Source of the DNA: Tillandsia leiboldiana
Taxonomy: Eukaryota > Streptophyta > Magnoliopsida > Poales > Bromeliaceae
Direction: 5' to 3'
Assembly: GCA_029204045.2 (NCBI GenBank)
Contig: JAQNDB010000152.1
Coordinates: 1-64,000 of the forward strand
Length of the DNA stretch: 64,000 bases
Part shown: positions 43,284 to 55,434 of the stretch, one piece after another
Numbering within the stretch: the stretch's first letter is position 1
Layout: each line of letters starts with the position of its first letter
The notes under the pieces: model-generated
Databases searched by the model: none
What the model was told of the DNA's origin: nothing
The model's input: only the letters and a program-made list of their open reading frames with translations
Translations under genes and position numbers: made by a program

Positions 43284-44936
43284 ATCTCCCCCTTTGGCAA
43301 TTTCGTGACAAAACCCAAAAATACATAAAAGCGCTCAAGTCACTCATCTTAAACCAAAAAATCGAAATTCAATGTCATCACCAAAACATTGATTTTCTTT
43401 GCGTGAAAGATCCAATAAATACAAAATTACATTTGAACCAAACAGTCCTAGAACATACTCTATGACTTAGGACTTGGAGTCTTAAAGTGATGTAATTCCT
43501 GCAAAACAAAACTCCAAACAAAATCAAACGTTAGTTGTTAGAAATTAAAATCCTACATTTGATCCGTCTTCCTTTTGGTTCTTTTGTTTTTCTGCTCTTT
43601 CAATTTTTTCTTTGTCTCCCCCTATCTTGAGCATCTCTAACATGTTCTCCATGTTCTTGAGCATCTATGTTCTCCCCCTTTGTGATACGATCATCATTTT
43701 CCGTTCTCCCCCATTTTTCCATTTTCGTTTCGTTTATCCTCTCTTGATGATCTCATCTCCGTCATTTCTCTTCTCCCCCTTTTTGTCACAAATTGTCAAA
43801 CAGTGAACATACTAGACAAAAGGAAATCACTAACAATATTAGTTCATAGAGAAAGAGAGATAAAAGCTCAGTTCTGGTATATAACAAAAATGCAGATTCC
43901 GTACCTGTACCAGAAAGCAAAAATCAAATAATTTCTGGAAACAAATCCATATTTTAGAATCTTTTCAAAAAATGATTTGTATTCCATCAAGAAATCAATT
44001 TAAGTGCTTTAAACAGTGAATTCACACAGATGTCATTCAATCCAATTAATTTCACAAAATTAAAAAGATTTACTCCAAAATCATGAAAAATAATGGTAAA
44101 ACATTATAAACCGTTTTTCATGTTATATTCATCAAACACAAGTCATCAAAAATAATCTTGAGATCCAAAGTCTATCAAGATGTAACGGATGTACAAAGAT
44201 GACTTACAGAGATTTCCAAATGACATCAATTTGATTTCTTACCCTTTCAAATTTGAGATAAGCACTAAAATACCTAAGGGAGGCTCTTTGAGCATCTTTC
44301 AACTATCCCACCTTATACCAACCAGGAGATTGTTCAAAATATAAGAGTTTTGCATATAAATCTCCAAATGCTTCAACTAAAGATTTTCTCATAAAATACT
44401 ATCAAGCATCCATAACATGTGGTAGCTTCACACACAAACCGGACGACCGGGGTGGCAGCTCTTTCCAACATGTGGTGGTAGTTTTCACACTCCTTTCGGA
44501 TGTAACTCTTTCCACATCTTTTGCAAATTATTTCAATACCCTTGTAAGAATGCAATCTCTTACGTGAAAGAATTATATCCCAAATTTTAGTCTATCGGTT
44601 GTCTCACGTTTATCACAATGAATTCACACAACCGAGATAGATTAAGCATCTAAAGATCACACATGATTTCTAAAATTTGATGCTTATAATATCAAAAACT
44701 CCTATAATGAAGTATCTTCAAGATTATGATTATGGAGTAAAGTTGATAATCTATATAAAATTAATTTGGAGTGAATAAACGTGAAGCCCTTTTTATTCAA
44801 TGCACTTGTTCAATAAAAACCCTTTTGTTCAAAAACAAAGTATAAAAACGAAGAGCATTGAAACCTATGTAATGCAAAGATTAAGAAAGATATGAAGGGA
44901 AAACCAATCAAAGCATTACATACAGTCATAAGCTAA
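43284..44936 (-). other. Noncoding region of element E with polypurine tracts and conserved block
   Basis: The tract next to the LTR (GCCAAAGGGGGAGAT in sense) is at 43284-43298. Further purine tracts are at about 43614-43625, 43671-43681 and 43772-43784. Conserved block 1 lies at about 44405-44525 and block 2 at about 44280-44325. There are no pol sequences. Confidence 0.8.
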
Positions 44937-46902
44937 TTAGAACTTAAGACAAGGAAAGATATCACCTTTCCGAATCCAAAATCGCTGGATTTTGGGTTGT
45001 CTTGATTCGTTGTGGCCGGGGGTTGTCCGCTTTGACTGTTGGTCCACCTTAGGTCTTTGCCTCGCAATGATCCACTTGTATGATTGATGTTGTGGCTCGG
45101 ACCTTTGGTGGGTTGAGTGAACTCCTTTGACTTGATGTGTCTTTTGATTCCGTTGAGTTCGCTCCGTAGATGAAGTTGCCGAAGAATTCTTCTTTCTCTT
45201 TTTCGGGCAATCCTTCACCAAATGTCCTTCAAGTCCACATAGGTGACAAGTTCTTCCTTTCAATTTAGTTGTGGAACTTGAAGCCTTCACAGTTTGGTTC
45301 TTTTTAAATCCCAAACCAACCTTGCTTGATTGACCTAATCCGGACATACAATCAAGTTTCTTGGAACCAGTTGAAAGCCTTTGTATGTCGGATTTAAGTT
45401 CATGAACTTGCTTGGTCAAAACTTGGTTGGTGACATGAATCTCCTCAAACTGTTTTTCTAGAAAACCAATCTTGTCTGTATATGATTTAGCGTTTGTCTC
45501 CGATTGGTTTAGCTTTTCTTAGAGGATTTTATTGTTATTCAATAAACGTCCTTGTTCCTCCTCGAGATCATGAAGTTTTATCTTTAAAGCATGATTCTCG
45601 TCTTGATTCTCAAGTCGTTGCTTCCTCAACTTCTTGATATGCTTGGCCATCTTCTTAGATTCCGCAAGAAGTTGTTGATATGCCTCAACGAGTTCTTCCT
45701 CGTCCGACTCCCCCTCACTTGATGACTCTCCGCCGATTGTTGATGTTTCATACAAAATCAAAGGAGTAGAGTCAGTGACTAAAGATGATAAACAATTATT
45801 AGAAGAGGGAAAATGAGAGGCATGAGAAGCAACGATTTTTCCTTTTTCCTCTTTACTTGAGGTTGATTCATTAGAAGTAGAATCGTCCCAAGTTTTCGCT
45901 TGCAAAGCCTTCTTTTTATATGATTTCTTAGAAGGACAATCCATTGAAAAATGGTCGTAGCCTTTGCATCGATAGCATTGGATTTCCCCTTCGAAATCAT
46001 CTTTTTCTTTTTCTTTAGAAGGTTTTGCAAAGCTTTTGAGTTTAGAGGATTTAGAACCCGATGATCCTTTAGAAGATTTCGTGGATGAAGATCCATCGGT
46101 TCGATTCTTCCAAAACTTCCGACGAAATTTCTTTACGATCCGCGCCAATTGTTCTTCAAAATCGGCAAAAGAGATTTCATCGTCGGAACTTGATTCGCTA
46201 TCTTCTTCCTTTGTTGATTTGAATGCAATACCTGTAAGCTTAGAAGAAGACTTGGAAGAAACTTGATTAGTAGGAAAAGTCATTTCATAAGTTTGCAAAG
46301 CACCTACTAATTCCTCTATACTCATCTCATCCGGATGACTAACGGTTTCAGGCGGTAACCTTTGCCCTAAACCGTTCCGGAAGAGTCCGAAGTATCTTTC
46401 TTACAATTTTCGACTCCGGGATCTTTTCTCCTAAATTAGCACATGTATTTATCACATCCTGAAGTCTGGTGTAATAATCTGTAAACAATTCATGCTCTTC
46501 CATATGAATAGAGTCAAATTGACTTGTAAGCATCTGGAGCTTTTGAATTTTTACAAGATTAGTACCCTCATGTGTAATTTTGAGAATATCCCAAATTTCC
46601 TTCGCGGTTTCACACGCGGAAATTCTTGTGAACTCAGTCGAGGAAAGAGAGTTAAAAAGAGCGTTCATACCTTTCCCATTGTAAGAAGATCTTTCAAATT
46701 CCTCTTTCGACCATCTAGAGCGAGGTTTTGGGGTAGTAGAATTTCCTACTTCCTCAACAGGATGCACCCAACCGTGTTCCACGGTTTGCCATACCCGCTC
46801 ATCAATTGCGATGAGAAAAGCTCTCATCCGCACTTTCCAATAAGCATAATTAGTCCCATCAAAAAGAGGAGGTCTATAAATATTACCACTTTCACCCATC
46901 AT
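44937..46902 (-). pseudogene. Gag of element E, two lesions
   Basis: The start is MMGESGNIYRPPLF at 46902 (aligned with F). A 2-bp deletion near 46352 shifts the frame after FRAKVTA. A CAA-to-TAA change near 45520 adds a stop in the coiled coil. Otherwise it has the same layout as F: copia gag domain, knuckle CYRCKGYDHFSMDC, coiled coil, knuckle CHLCGLEGHLVKDC and the terminal IRKGDIFPCLKF. With nearly identical LTRs but a broken gag, E probably used Gag and enzymes from other copies to move. Confidence 0.9.
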
Positions 46903-46922
46903 GATAGATAAACCTAAAACCC

Positions 46923-46934
46923 GCTCTGATACCA
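46923..46934 (-). promoter_or_regulatory. Primer binding site of element E
   Basis: TGGTATCAGAGC on the minus strand, two bases inside the 5' LTR, complementary to initiator methionine tRNA. Confidence 0.92.
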
Positions 46935-46936
46935 AT

Positions 46937-48326
46937 TGTAGAGTTATGAATCCCAAAGGATCTAAATAGGTACTATCAAACAACTAGAGGGGGGGTGAAT
47001 AGGTGTAATACTTATAAAACCAAATCTTAGTGCAAAATAAAAACCAATGCGAAAAATAAAAACAGCACACCAAGATATACGTGGAAACTCCAATCCAGGA
47101 GAAAAACCACGGGACCAACACGCAATAACAATCCACTAAGAATAGAAGAATAACAAGGTGATTACCGACTCCACGGACTCAACCCCTCCTTCAGCTTCTT
47201 CGGACCTTGCGCTGACCGGTTGGATATCCACGCAATAACAATCCCTAAGAAAGGAAGAATAACAAGGTGATTACCGTCTCCACGGATTTAACCCCTCCTT
47301 CAATTTCTTGGACCTCGCGCTCCACCGATTTTGCACGCCCACTGCACACGTTCGAATCCACGAACGCCACTCGAATCCACGAGCACACGTTTCGAATCCA
47401 CGAAACGCCTTTAGCACACCGAATCCACGATGCCACGTCGAATCCACGACGCAAACTCAGTCGATAAGAATATTGACTTCGATGGTGATCCTTTGCTTAG
47501 ATTATCAATGAAGATCCATGGGAAAAATCTCTAAGCAAAGATTAGATCAATTCGACAAAAGATAGATCTTGGAAGAACCGTCGAATTGACCTAACAGAGG
47601 CTATTAAGAAGAACAAAGAAAACCTGGCCTCTAGGGTTGCTCTCAAGTGTTTTATAAATTAATCGGTAGAGAACCCACGTTTTTGAGAAACCCTAAATGT
47701 CTATTTATAGTTTAGAAACCTTTGGAAAGAGATAAGAATCAAAAACATACCTTATCTGAAAATTTTAAGGACGGCGATCCGGATCGGATTTACTGCGATC
47801 CGGATCGTCGTAACGAGATTGACGATTCCAGAAATACCATGGTTCGGGATCCGGATCGCATTGCCCGATCCGGATCGTTCATACAAATCAGAAAACTTAA
47901 CATTCGGGATCCGGATCGGAAATTGCATGGATCCGGATCGAAGTCTTGTATGAAGCAACAACCTTCGGGATCCGGATCGTTGGCTCTGATCCGGATCCTG
48001 AACAAGTCCGAACACCAGTTTTTGATTATTATGCAATTAAAAGTTCATCCAAGTGTTTCTACACTATAAGAAAGTATTCGGATCACCACAATTATTTAGT
48101 TAAACATACCTGATCCTCTTGAATACTTTTTTCTTGAGATTGATGTAACTGATCCACAATTCTTCAACTTCAATCTTCAAGACTCAAGACACTGAGTGCC
48201 AACTTGAGCTCTTGTTGAATCTTTTCTAAGTCTTTGATTGCTGATTGACAATTTGATCCCTTTAAGACTCCGACTCAACTCACTGACTTGACTCACGAAA
48301 TATGCCAACACCAAAATGCCGTAACA
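46937..48326 (-). repeat. 5' LTR of element E
   Basis: Partner of 41894-43283 with TATA at 47701-47710 and hairpin array at 47348-47458. Its right end GCCGTAACA is followed at once by the target duplicate CCCTC. Confidence 0.94.
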
Positions 48327-49403
48327 CCCTCCAGCTGGCGCGCTCCGGGACCCCGCCTGTGGTCTCCACCGTTTGGGGGCCCCGCCCCCACTCCAAGAGC
48401 CTCCCCCCGAGTTCTGGTGTTGCCGCTTCCGGTCCTCCAGTCACGTCGAGTTCTCCCTTCTGGCGCGGGTGACCGCAAAGCCACGTTCCACCGTAGTGGC
48501 TCTGTCGACCACTTTCTGGAAGGTGTGCTGTTCAGCTGCTTGCACCACCTCGAAGATATTGCTCCGCAGGCCATCCACAAAAAGTTGCGCCTTGTGAGCC
48601 TCGTCCCTTATGACGAACGGGACGCAGTTTGCTAGTCGGACGAACTCCCGCTGATACTCCATCACCGTCCGGTTCCCCTGCTGGATGTGGTTCAAGTCAT
48701 CCTCCAGCTTCTTCTTGACACTGTTGGTGAAGAAGGCCCCGAACAGCTCCTGTTTGAAGGTTGTCCAGGACGGAAGTGCGGTACCCTTAGCAGGATCGGG
48801 GCGTACCGTCTTCCACCACAAGCGGGCGTTCCCCTCCAAGCAGTGGACTGCTAGGGGAACCCGCTCGTCATCCTCCATGAGTAGGTCTTCGAAAAGTTTC
48901 TCCATCGTCCCCACCCATTTCTCGACGACCCACGGATCGGTCGTGTCCCCTTCGAACGTGGGTGGGTCGTATTTCTTGAAGTCTCTCAGGTTGGCCCGCA
49001 CCCGATCCCGCTCGGTCATCACAACCGTCCCCTCCCTCGCGGCGGCGGCAGCCACGGTAGGGGCAGGTGTGACTACAGTCTCCTCCAGAGTAACCCTGCT
49101 GGTTGTCCCCGGCGCCGGTCCCGTAGCCGCCGCCGGCGGTGGTGCTGTCGGTGGTGCCGCGGCCGGTGCTGTCGATGGTGCCGCGGCCGGTGCTGTCGAC
49201 CCCTGTGGGGGAACCGGGGTGACCGTCACCGTTGCGGCCTGCTGCTGTTGTGTCAACTGACGCATGTGCTCAGTGAGGTTGGCCAGATTCCCTGCCATCT
49301 CCCGCAATTGCTGCCGCAGGAGTTGGTTCTCCGCGGCCGTCGACGTCGTCGCGTCTGCTTCTGCGTCCCCGGCCGATGATCTAGTACGGGCCATGTCTGT
49401 CAC
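48327..49403 (-). pseudogene. D1 gag N-terminal part, cut by element E
   Basis: From 49403 the frame is open for 320 residues: Gln-rich start (QLRQQL-like, HMRQLTQQQQAA), an Ala/Pro/Thr repeat linker with four related APAAAP-type units, and the retrotransposon gag domain (TERDRVRANL to RATTVERGFAV). It ends at ENST with TGA near 48440, a CpG-type change from CGA also present in D2. Homologous gag text continues to 48332, where element E is inserted, and resumes at 41888 with the zinc knuckles. Confidence 0.87.
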
Positions 49404-49611
49404 AAATCACAAGAGTCAACTTTAGGCTACCCTACTAACAACAACCATAAAGTGAGAGAAAGGACTTAACATTTTCCCTCCCCCCCTCGGTCACTCACGT
49501 TCTACAGTCCTATGCCCTACCCATTTCATTCATGTGTAGGCAAGTGAGGTGTTCCGACGGATGTCGGCATTAACTGTTGTGATTGAAAGAAGTCTCTGAT
49601 ACCATTTAATC
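49404..49611 (-). promoter_or_regulatory. 5' leader and primer binding site of D1
   Basis: TGGTATCAGAGA on the minus strand at 49604-49593, next to the LTR3 end. The rest is noncoding leader, very similar to that of D2. Confidence 0.88.
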
Positions 49612-52298
49612 TGTCACGCCCCGGGGGTTTTGTTTTAGCGGAAACGGTTCATAGAAAAAGTCAAACATTTGACATGTAATTTTTTTTTGTAAAAGCGAAC
49701 CCCTCTTCCCCGGCGCATGCCCAGACCCGCCACACATACAGGATCACTCTGCAAACGGACAGAGTCTCCCCTGTATGTGCACGGCGTAGCATTCAGTACA
49801 TGTTCAAACATACACAACCTTTCAATCAAAACAATTATTAACATACAACCAGCATTCTAACTTATTTAAAACGTATGGCCGTTCAGTTTGGAAAGGATAA
49901 ATCCACAGTTTTAAAAAGAGCGCCTACCCGGCGCTTACGTTTTGAAAGCGAGTTTCGAAACCAGCATAAAACCACAAGGTTTTGAAAACGGTGTCCACCC
50001 GACACCAAGTTTTGAAATCCCTTTTTGAAATCCATAAATCCACAGGGTTTTGAAACTAGTGCCCACACGACACTTCTATTTTAAAAACTGTTTTCGCAAT
50101 CTTTTCTTTTTCTTCTGCCTTTTTCATTTTCAAATGGCCAATAAAATTTAAAAGGGAGAGTAACGCATAAAAGGATAACTAAATACAACTCATACCGACA
50201 TCCACGCCGACCCCACGAGGGTATCGAGAACCTCTCACATAACTACAATGTAAATGAAATGCAAGAAAGAAAAGAAAATACAGTCCAGGGTCCCCAGCGA
50301 CCCAGCTGCTCCTGCCCCGTCCTCACTACCGCCTACGTCTCCCCCCGTCGGAACCCTGTCACAAAGTGGGAAGTCAGTGACGTAAAAGTAGTAGAGCAGG
50401 AGAAATATAATAAAACAAACCGTGAAAACAACCGGAGCAACCACCCTCTCAAGGGAGGAAGGCAACCTGTACACCTGTATCCTGTATTACCCGGCCACGT
50501 CGGACAACTAAACCGACGGCCCATACCGTACCTGCAGAAACCTGACCACGTCGGACAACTAAACCGACGGGTCGCACCGCTCGCACCTCGGCGCCTCAAC
50601 CCCACAACTAATAAGGGGCCCCACTACGTCACCTCGTGGGTATACACGGGTCATAGACCACTTTTTCGGAAAAGCGCACCCTTTGCGGTGGCCAAACCAC
50701 GGGTGCGCGTGTTGCAGCCTCGAGCCAAGTAACCATAACCATCAACATGTCAGCATCATAATATAAATAACAAGAGTAATGCGGTAAAGTGTATAATCAG
50801 AAGCAAGGTAATAATACGCGCACTCGAAGGTGGCCCGCCAACATATAGCTATTAAAAAGAGAACAACCGTCGGAAACCGACGCTAAACATTATGACGAAC
50901 CCACTAACATGCATAAGCTATCACCCATCACTGTTTAACCCCAGTACACTTAGAATAGACCCCGTCCAACATGATAGAGTTAGAGGCTAGGACAAAGTAA
51001 ATACAACCCACCTGTCACTTGTAGCGATCAAGGCTCGACTTTCCTCGCGTCCCGACACGCTCGTCCGGGCTCACACACCTGCCGCAAGGAAACGTCAGCA
51101 CCAAGACTCGGATCAAAACACGGTCAAGCCGCCTCCCCCGATCGGTCCCGCGGCATGACCCGCCGGTTCGGCGCCCGGTCCCGAGCGGCTCCCCACCCGT
51201 ACACGGGGCTGTGCGCGTGTCCCAGCCCCGTGCGGGTTCACCCCCGCACGCGGGGCTGGGCGCGCGCCCGGCCCCGTGCGGTCACCCCCGCACGGGGGCT
51301 GGGCGCGTGCCCGGCCCCGTGCGGGTCACCCCCGCACGGGGGCTGGGCGCGTGCCCGGCCCCGTGCGGGTCACCCCCGCACGTGGGGCTGGGCGCGTGCC
51401 CTGCCCCGTGCGGGTCACCCCCGCACGTGGGGCTGGGCGCGTGCCCGGCCCCGTGCGGCCACTGCCCGCATGCGGGGCCGGGTGCATGCCCAGCCCCGTG
51501 CGGCTCACATGGGTACGCCGCCCGCTTGGGGGGGGGGGGGTTTCGCACATGCGCCGGATTCCGAAGAATCCGTCGCCTGTGCTCCCTCCCCTTTTTCCGG
51601 AAATTAACAACAAGAAGAAAACCAAGAATCTACCAAGAACCGTAAAACCTCCGTCTCACCTCGGTTACGATGACGATGGTTGGGGGAGGAGGGATCGTCC
51701 GTTCTTGCGTGGCCGGTTCCGGGGAAAAAGGTTGAGCGGTGGTCTTTCCTTTCCTTGCTCGTTCCGCTGCGGTGCTCCACGCCGATCCACGCGAAGAGGA
51801 GGGTTTGGGAAAAAACGCTCTTGTCCGCGCTCGGGGTATCGCGCGTTAAGGTAAGAGGAAAAAGAAGGGGGTTCCTAAAACCTAATTCCCAAACGCTAAA
51901 TTTAATTAGTTGTTTTGGCACAGTCGGACTAAACCCAAATTGAAAAATAAAAGATTGGGCGAATGTGAAATGGGGTGGTTTAAACCCAAACCTCAAGCAA
52001 GGCGACAGGTTGATTTGGGGGCGAACCAGGGTCCGGTCTGCCTCGGTACATGTAGAAGTCGCCTGACCCGTACAAAACTTCCGGAATTTATTTCGGGAGA
52101 TTTCGGAGTCGGAATCTAAAACCGATCGCGCCGCCGGTCTCCGTTTCGCGAGCTTTATTATCCAAAAATACCCGCGAGCCCCGACGGTCTGCCCAGAACG
52201 AAGGAGAAATAATTCACACCCGAGACCCCTTAGTCGAAACGGTTTAATAAAAATTCAAAGGGAGGACAAAAGGGAAAAATAAACTCGCGGTTATTACA
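49612..52298 (-). repeat. D LTR3 (5' LTR of D1)
   Basis: 2,687 bp from TGTCACGCC to TTATTACA. It contains the three short hairpins, the two CGTCGG/CCGACG hairpins, a seven-unit minisatellite at 51225-51505 and a run of 13 G at about 51528-51540. Its outer edge abuts a SIRE LTR fragment. Confidence 0.92.
51225..51505. repeat. 44-bp GC-rich minisatellite in D LTR3
   Basis: Seven occurrences of CCCCGTGCGG with small unit differences (CGCACGTGGGG in two units). Confidence 0.92.
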
Positions 52299-52480
52299 AA
52301 TTAAAAATTCATCCAAGTGTTTCTACACTATAAGAAATATTCGGATCACCAAAAATATTTAGTTAAACGTACCTGATCCTTTTGAATTCTTCTTTCTTGA
52401 GATTGAGGTATATGATCCGGAATTCTTCATCATCAATCTTCACCAATTTCACGAAATACGCCAACACAAATTCCTTAACA
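52299..52480 (-). repeat. SIRE-type LTR fragment (outer U3)
   Basis: In sense it reads TGTTAAGGAATTTGTGTTGG and continues to the stretch corresponding to ATTGCATAAAAATC. These are the first 182 bp of a SIRE LTR, diverged from those of A, E and H. The D LTR3 cuts it on the left, and no internal region follows on the right. Confidence 0.8.
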
Positions 52481-52757
52481 AAAACAACCCTTAGAACCCA
52501 GATCACTCGAACCCTCTTCGCGTGATGAGGTTTATATGAAAAGATGGCAATTTTGGAAAACCATTTTCACTCAAACCCTTTTCAGGTGAGGATAAAAGAT
52601 AGTTATTTTTGAAAAAAATATTTTCTCTCAAACCCTCTCCGGGTGAGGATAAAAGATAGCTATTATTTTCTAGAAACTCTATTTTTAGAAAAACCCTCTT
52701 TCATCAATTTTTAAATTTAAGAAATCAGTTAAAACAAACATTTTTTAAATATCTTTA
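52481..52757. repeat. Three imperfect repeats of about 60-70 bp
   Basis: The words CTCGAACCCTCTTCGCGTGA, CTCAAACCCTTTTCAGGTGA and CTCAAACCCTCTCCGGGTGA begin three diverged units; the last two are followed by GGATAAAAGATAG. No ORF. Origin not recognised. Confidence 0.7.
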
Positions 52758-53797
52758 TGTCACGCCCCGGGGTCAAAACTGCGACCCGGGCCCGCCAACA
52801 GGTCCGCCGCCCATACGAAAAACCCCATATAGACGAAGCGTCTAACCTACAAAAAGAAGGATGCTATAGCTATACAGATATCAGAGCTGAAAAGTAAACT
52901 ACTGAAATAAATATATACAACTCCTCAAATAGTACATGCCAGGTCCTCACAAAACATAAGTCTCTCCAAAAACTAAAACCCTCAAAAGTAAAATGTATAT
53001 GATACAATCCCAAAATCATTGACAGTACTAGTACATCACCAAAAGGGGTACAACTACTCTCTCTGGAAGAAGACTGGTAGGGATCTAGCTCGCGACTCCC
53101 TTACCTCGGTCAGCAGGATCAGCAACAGGAGTAGTAGGAACAGGAGAAGAGGTCCCTGGGGAAAAATCACCATAGCGGGTGTGAGAACTATATCCCACAA
53201 TAGTTCTCAGTGAGTACCGCCCCCAAGCCCGACGGTTTGCCTACTAAGTCTACTAGAGGCATAAAGTAACAAATGCAATACTGAAAGAAAAAGTGCTGGA
53301 AAATAACTCTACAGCTACTATGCCTCTATCTAAATGCTCAAGGAGTGATACAGATGGAAACATGATGCATCTACTAACTCTCAAAATACAGTCACCCAAT
53401 CTACACTGACTGCCATATGGGGTCCAGTCAAACCTGCGCCTACCTACTGCCATTACATCCACGGAGGACTGGACTTACGTAGGGCGTCCGTGACTGCCAA
53501 AATTGGCCCAGCCAGAGGGACTGCGTCGACAAGTCGCGAAAGCAAATTAACAGGCCCAACTCCGGAGTGGCACTCGAGGGGCGCAACCCCACCGAGGAAA
53601 GTATCTGCGCATCTCTGTCTAGCTCAATATGGCTCATGCAGGCTATAGTCCAATCCACGATCAACAAGATCGACAGTACCCAAATCACCTCTCTAACTCA
53701 CTAACAGGAACCACTCGAACAGTCGGGACCGCTGTCAACCCAACTGCTCCCCAAATAGGAACATCAACTCAACAAGCAAACTCACTAGCTGGGTATA
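52758..53797 (-). repeat. Chromovirus G4 LTR fragment
   Basis: It starts TGTCACGCCCCGGGGTC and matches the G2, G3 and G5 LTRs. The hairpin at 53182-53209 has arms TGAGAACTAT/ATAGTTCTCA, whereas G2 has TGAGAACTAC/GTAGTTCTCA. The similarity fades near 53790, where another segment begins. Confidence 0.72.
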
Positions 53798-55434
53798 TGT
53801 AGTGGTCCAGAATTCCATGCAACTTTTCTGGTGAATCCATTGTGTAGAACACCTTTTGTTGGTGTGCCTGGCCCATAGTGCATCAAAGGGATGCCACAGA
53901 TGGACCCTGTGAGGTATCTTTTGCTGATTTGGCCTTCGGCTGCGTTTGATGAATTTTAGAAAAGGATTTGGGCCAAACAGAGGTTGGATTTGGATTCAGC
54001 ACGGAAAAACGCTTGAAAACGGCTATTTGCTTGTTAAATTTGGAGTCCGGATGACCAAAAACGGGCTTCCGGAAGTTTTCGGGAATTTTCGGTGCATGGG
54101 GGTGACCGTGGACAGGCCTGGAGCCACGTGGCGGCCTATCATTGGCCGGCTCACGCAGCTCAGTCCACGAGAAGGCGCGGCGGTGCATGGACCGCGGGCG
54201 GGGGACGCGTGGCGTGCCCGGAGTGGCCGGCGCACGCGGCGCGGACCATTGACTTGTGCGGGTTCGGTGGACCGGGTGCTTGGACAAGTGTCGGCCTGGC
54301 ATTGGCAGGCTCACGAGGGCGCGGTCCACGGAGTGCACGGGGGGGCGCCTCGGGGCGCATGCGCGCAGAGGCGCCAGGCGGCGCTGTCGGCCGCACTCGA
54401 GTGCGGGTGAGTGCGGTCCACGTGTCGGCCCGCAATTGGCGGGCCGTACCTACCGCCGTTGACCGTGAGGGACGCGTGGCGCGCGGCGGGAGCCTTGCAC
54501 CGCTGTTTCCTGTTGCAGGGACACGTGGCAGCACCAGGGCGATTCGGGCGCGTCGGATGGGAACCGTCCGACCGGACTTTCGGGCGCAGTGTGCCCGAAT
54601 CTTGCGCCCGAAAGTCCGGCCCACACTGTTTTGGCCTGAGCCTATAAATAGGCTTCCCTGTTTCCTTTTTGGGTTTTTTGGACCCCTTTTCGCAGAGAGT
54701 TCTTCAGAAGACTTTTCCCTCTCACAGTGCACTATCCATTGGAGGACTTGGAGGATTTTTGGAGGCACACATCCCGAGGTTCGCGATTTTACGGCGCGGT
54801 GCGACGCTCGTTCTCCGGCGACCCGCTTCGCCCCTTCTCAGTGTTTGGGCTCCCCCGACTCACCCCGACCTCCTTTTCCGGCGATTCTTGCGCCGTTGGA
54901 CTCTCGATAGGTAGGACTTCAACTCTGGTGTTTTGAGGTTCCTCGTTTTCCGTGCTGACCTTGGAGTTTTCTGAGCACCCATTTGACCCATTTTCCTTCT
55001 CAGATTTTTAGACAGCGCTGCGATGAACTAGCCGTATCTTTGCGCACAGGCAGCGGATCGAGGCGATTCAAAAGGAAAACTTCATCTACTTTTCGCAAGG
55101 AATCTCCTGAATTTTTCTCAGATTTTTCTGGATTTGTCTCGAAGGTGAAGATCTCCTTTCACTGTAGTTCTTTGACACAGAAATTTGGTACAGTTTGGTT
55201 TGGGGTGTTGCTCTTGCAGAATTTGTAACTCAGCGTAGAAAACTCGGCATTGAACGTGCAGGTACTCGTTTCGACGGGTTCGTCGCGAGGATCGTGTCAG
55301 TATTTATCTTGGATTTTTCTGGGCATATTTCGTAGGTGAAAACAGACATATAGTGGACTGCTGTAATTGGGACAGATTTTGGGTTGTATTGTGTGATTAA
55401 TGTTGTTTGTTCTTTTGGGGAATGTTGTACAGTT
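53798..55434 (+). repeat. Unassigned GC-rich LTR-like segment with TATA box
   Basis: It may begin at TGTAGTGG (53798). It holds a GC-rich region (about 54100-54640) with three diverged repeats around ATTGGC (54138, 54299, 54431). A perfect 17-bp inverted repeat is at 54572-54619, followed by CCTATAAATAGG (54641-54652) and a T-rich leader-like stretch. No ORF matches a known protein; long ORFs on both strands follow from high GC. The layout suggests the U3-R-U5 of a gypsy-type LTR in plus orientation, cut by element H at 55434. The family is not recognised. Confidence 0.5.
54572..54619. repeat. Perfect 17-bp inverted repeat upstream of a TATA box
   Basis: The arm at 54572-54588 (CCGGACTTTCGGGCGCA) is exactly complementary to 54603-54619, with a 14-bp spacer. 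The right arm ends about 22 bp before the TATA-like CTATAAATAG. Confidence 0.93.

Larger units (their letters stand above)
41894..48326 (-). mobile_element. Element E: gag-only SIRE-type retrotransposon, TSD CCCTC
   Basis: This is a complete 6,433-bp element on the minus strand, flanked by CCCTC at 41889-41893 and 48327-48331 and inserted in the D1 gag. Both LTRs are 1,390 bp and differ at only about four positions that I found, so it is young. It belongs to the same family as F and likewise carries only gag, the noncoding block and the cis signals. Confidence 0.94.
31671..52298 (-). mobile_element. Compound chromovirus D: three LTRs and two internal regions
   Basis: Minus-strand order is LTR3 (52298-49612), internal D1 (49611-41159, with element E inserted), LTR2 (41158-38477), internal D2 (38476-34497) and LTR1 (34496-31671). 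Each LTR runs TGTAATAACC...GGGGCGTGACA in sense. Both primer sites read TGGTATCAGAGA. Integrase follows RNase H and a chromodomain ends pol, so this is a Ty3/gypsy chromovirus of Tekay/Del type. Sharing of the middle LTR points to unequal recombination. The outer flanks (CATCC left, AATTA right) do not match. Confidence 0.88.

Noticed and set aside
53883..54910. Long ORFs on both strands in the GC-rich segment
   Set aside because: High GC leaves few stops in all frames. The frames overlap on both strands and show no recognisable domain.
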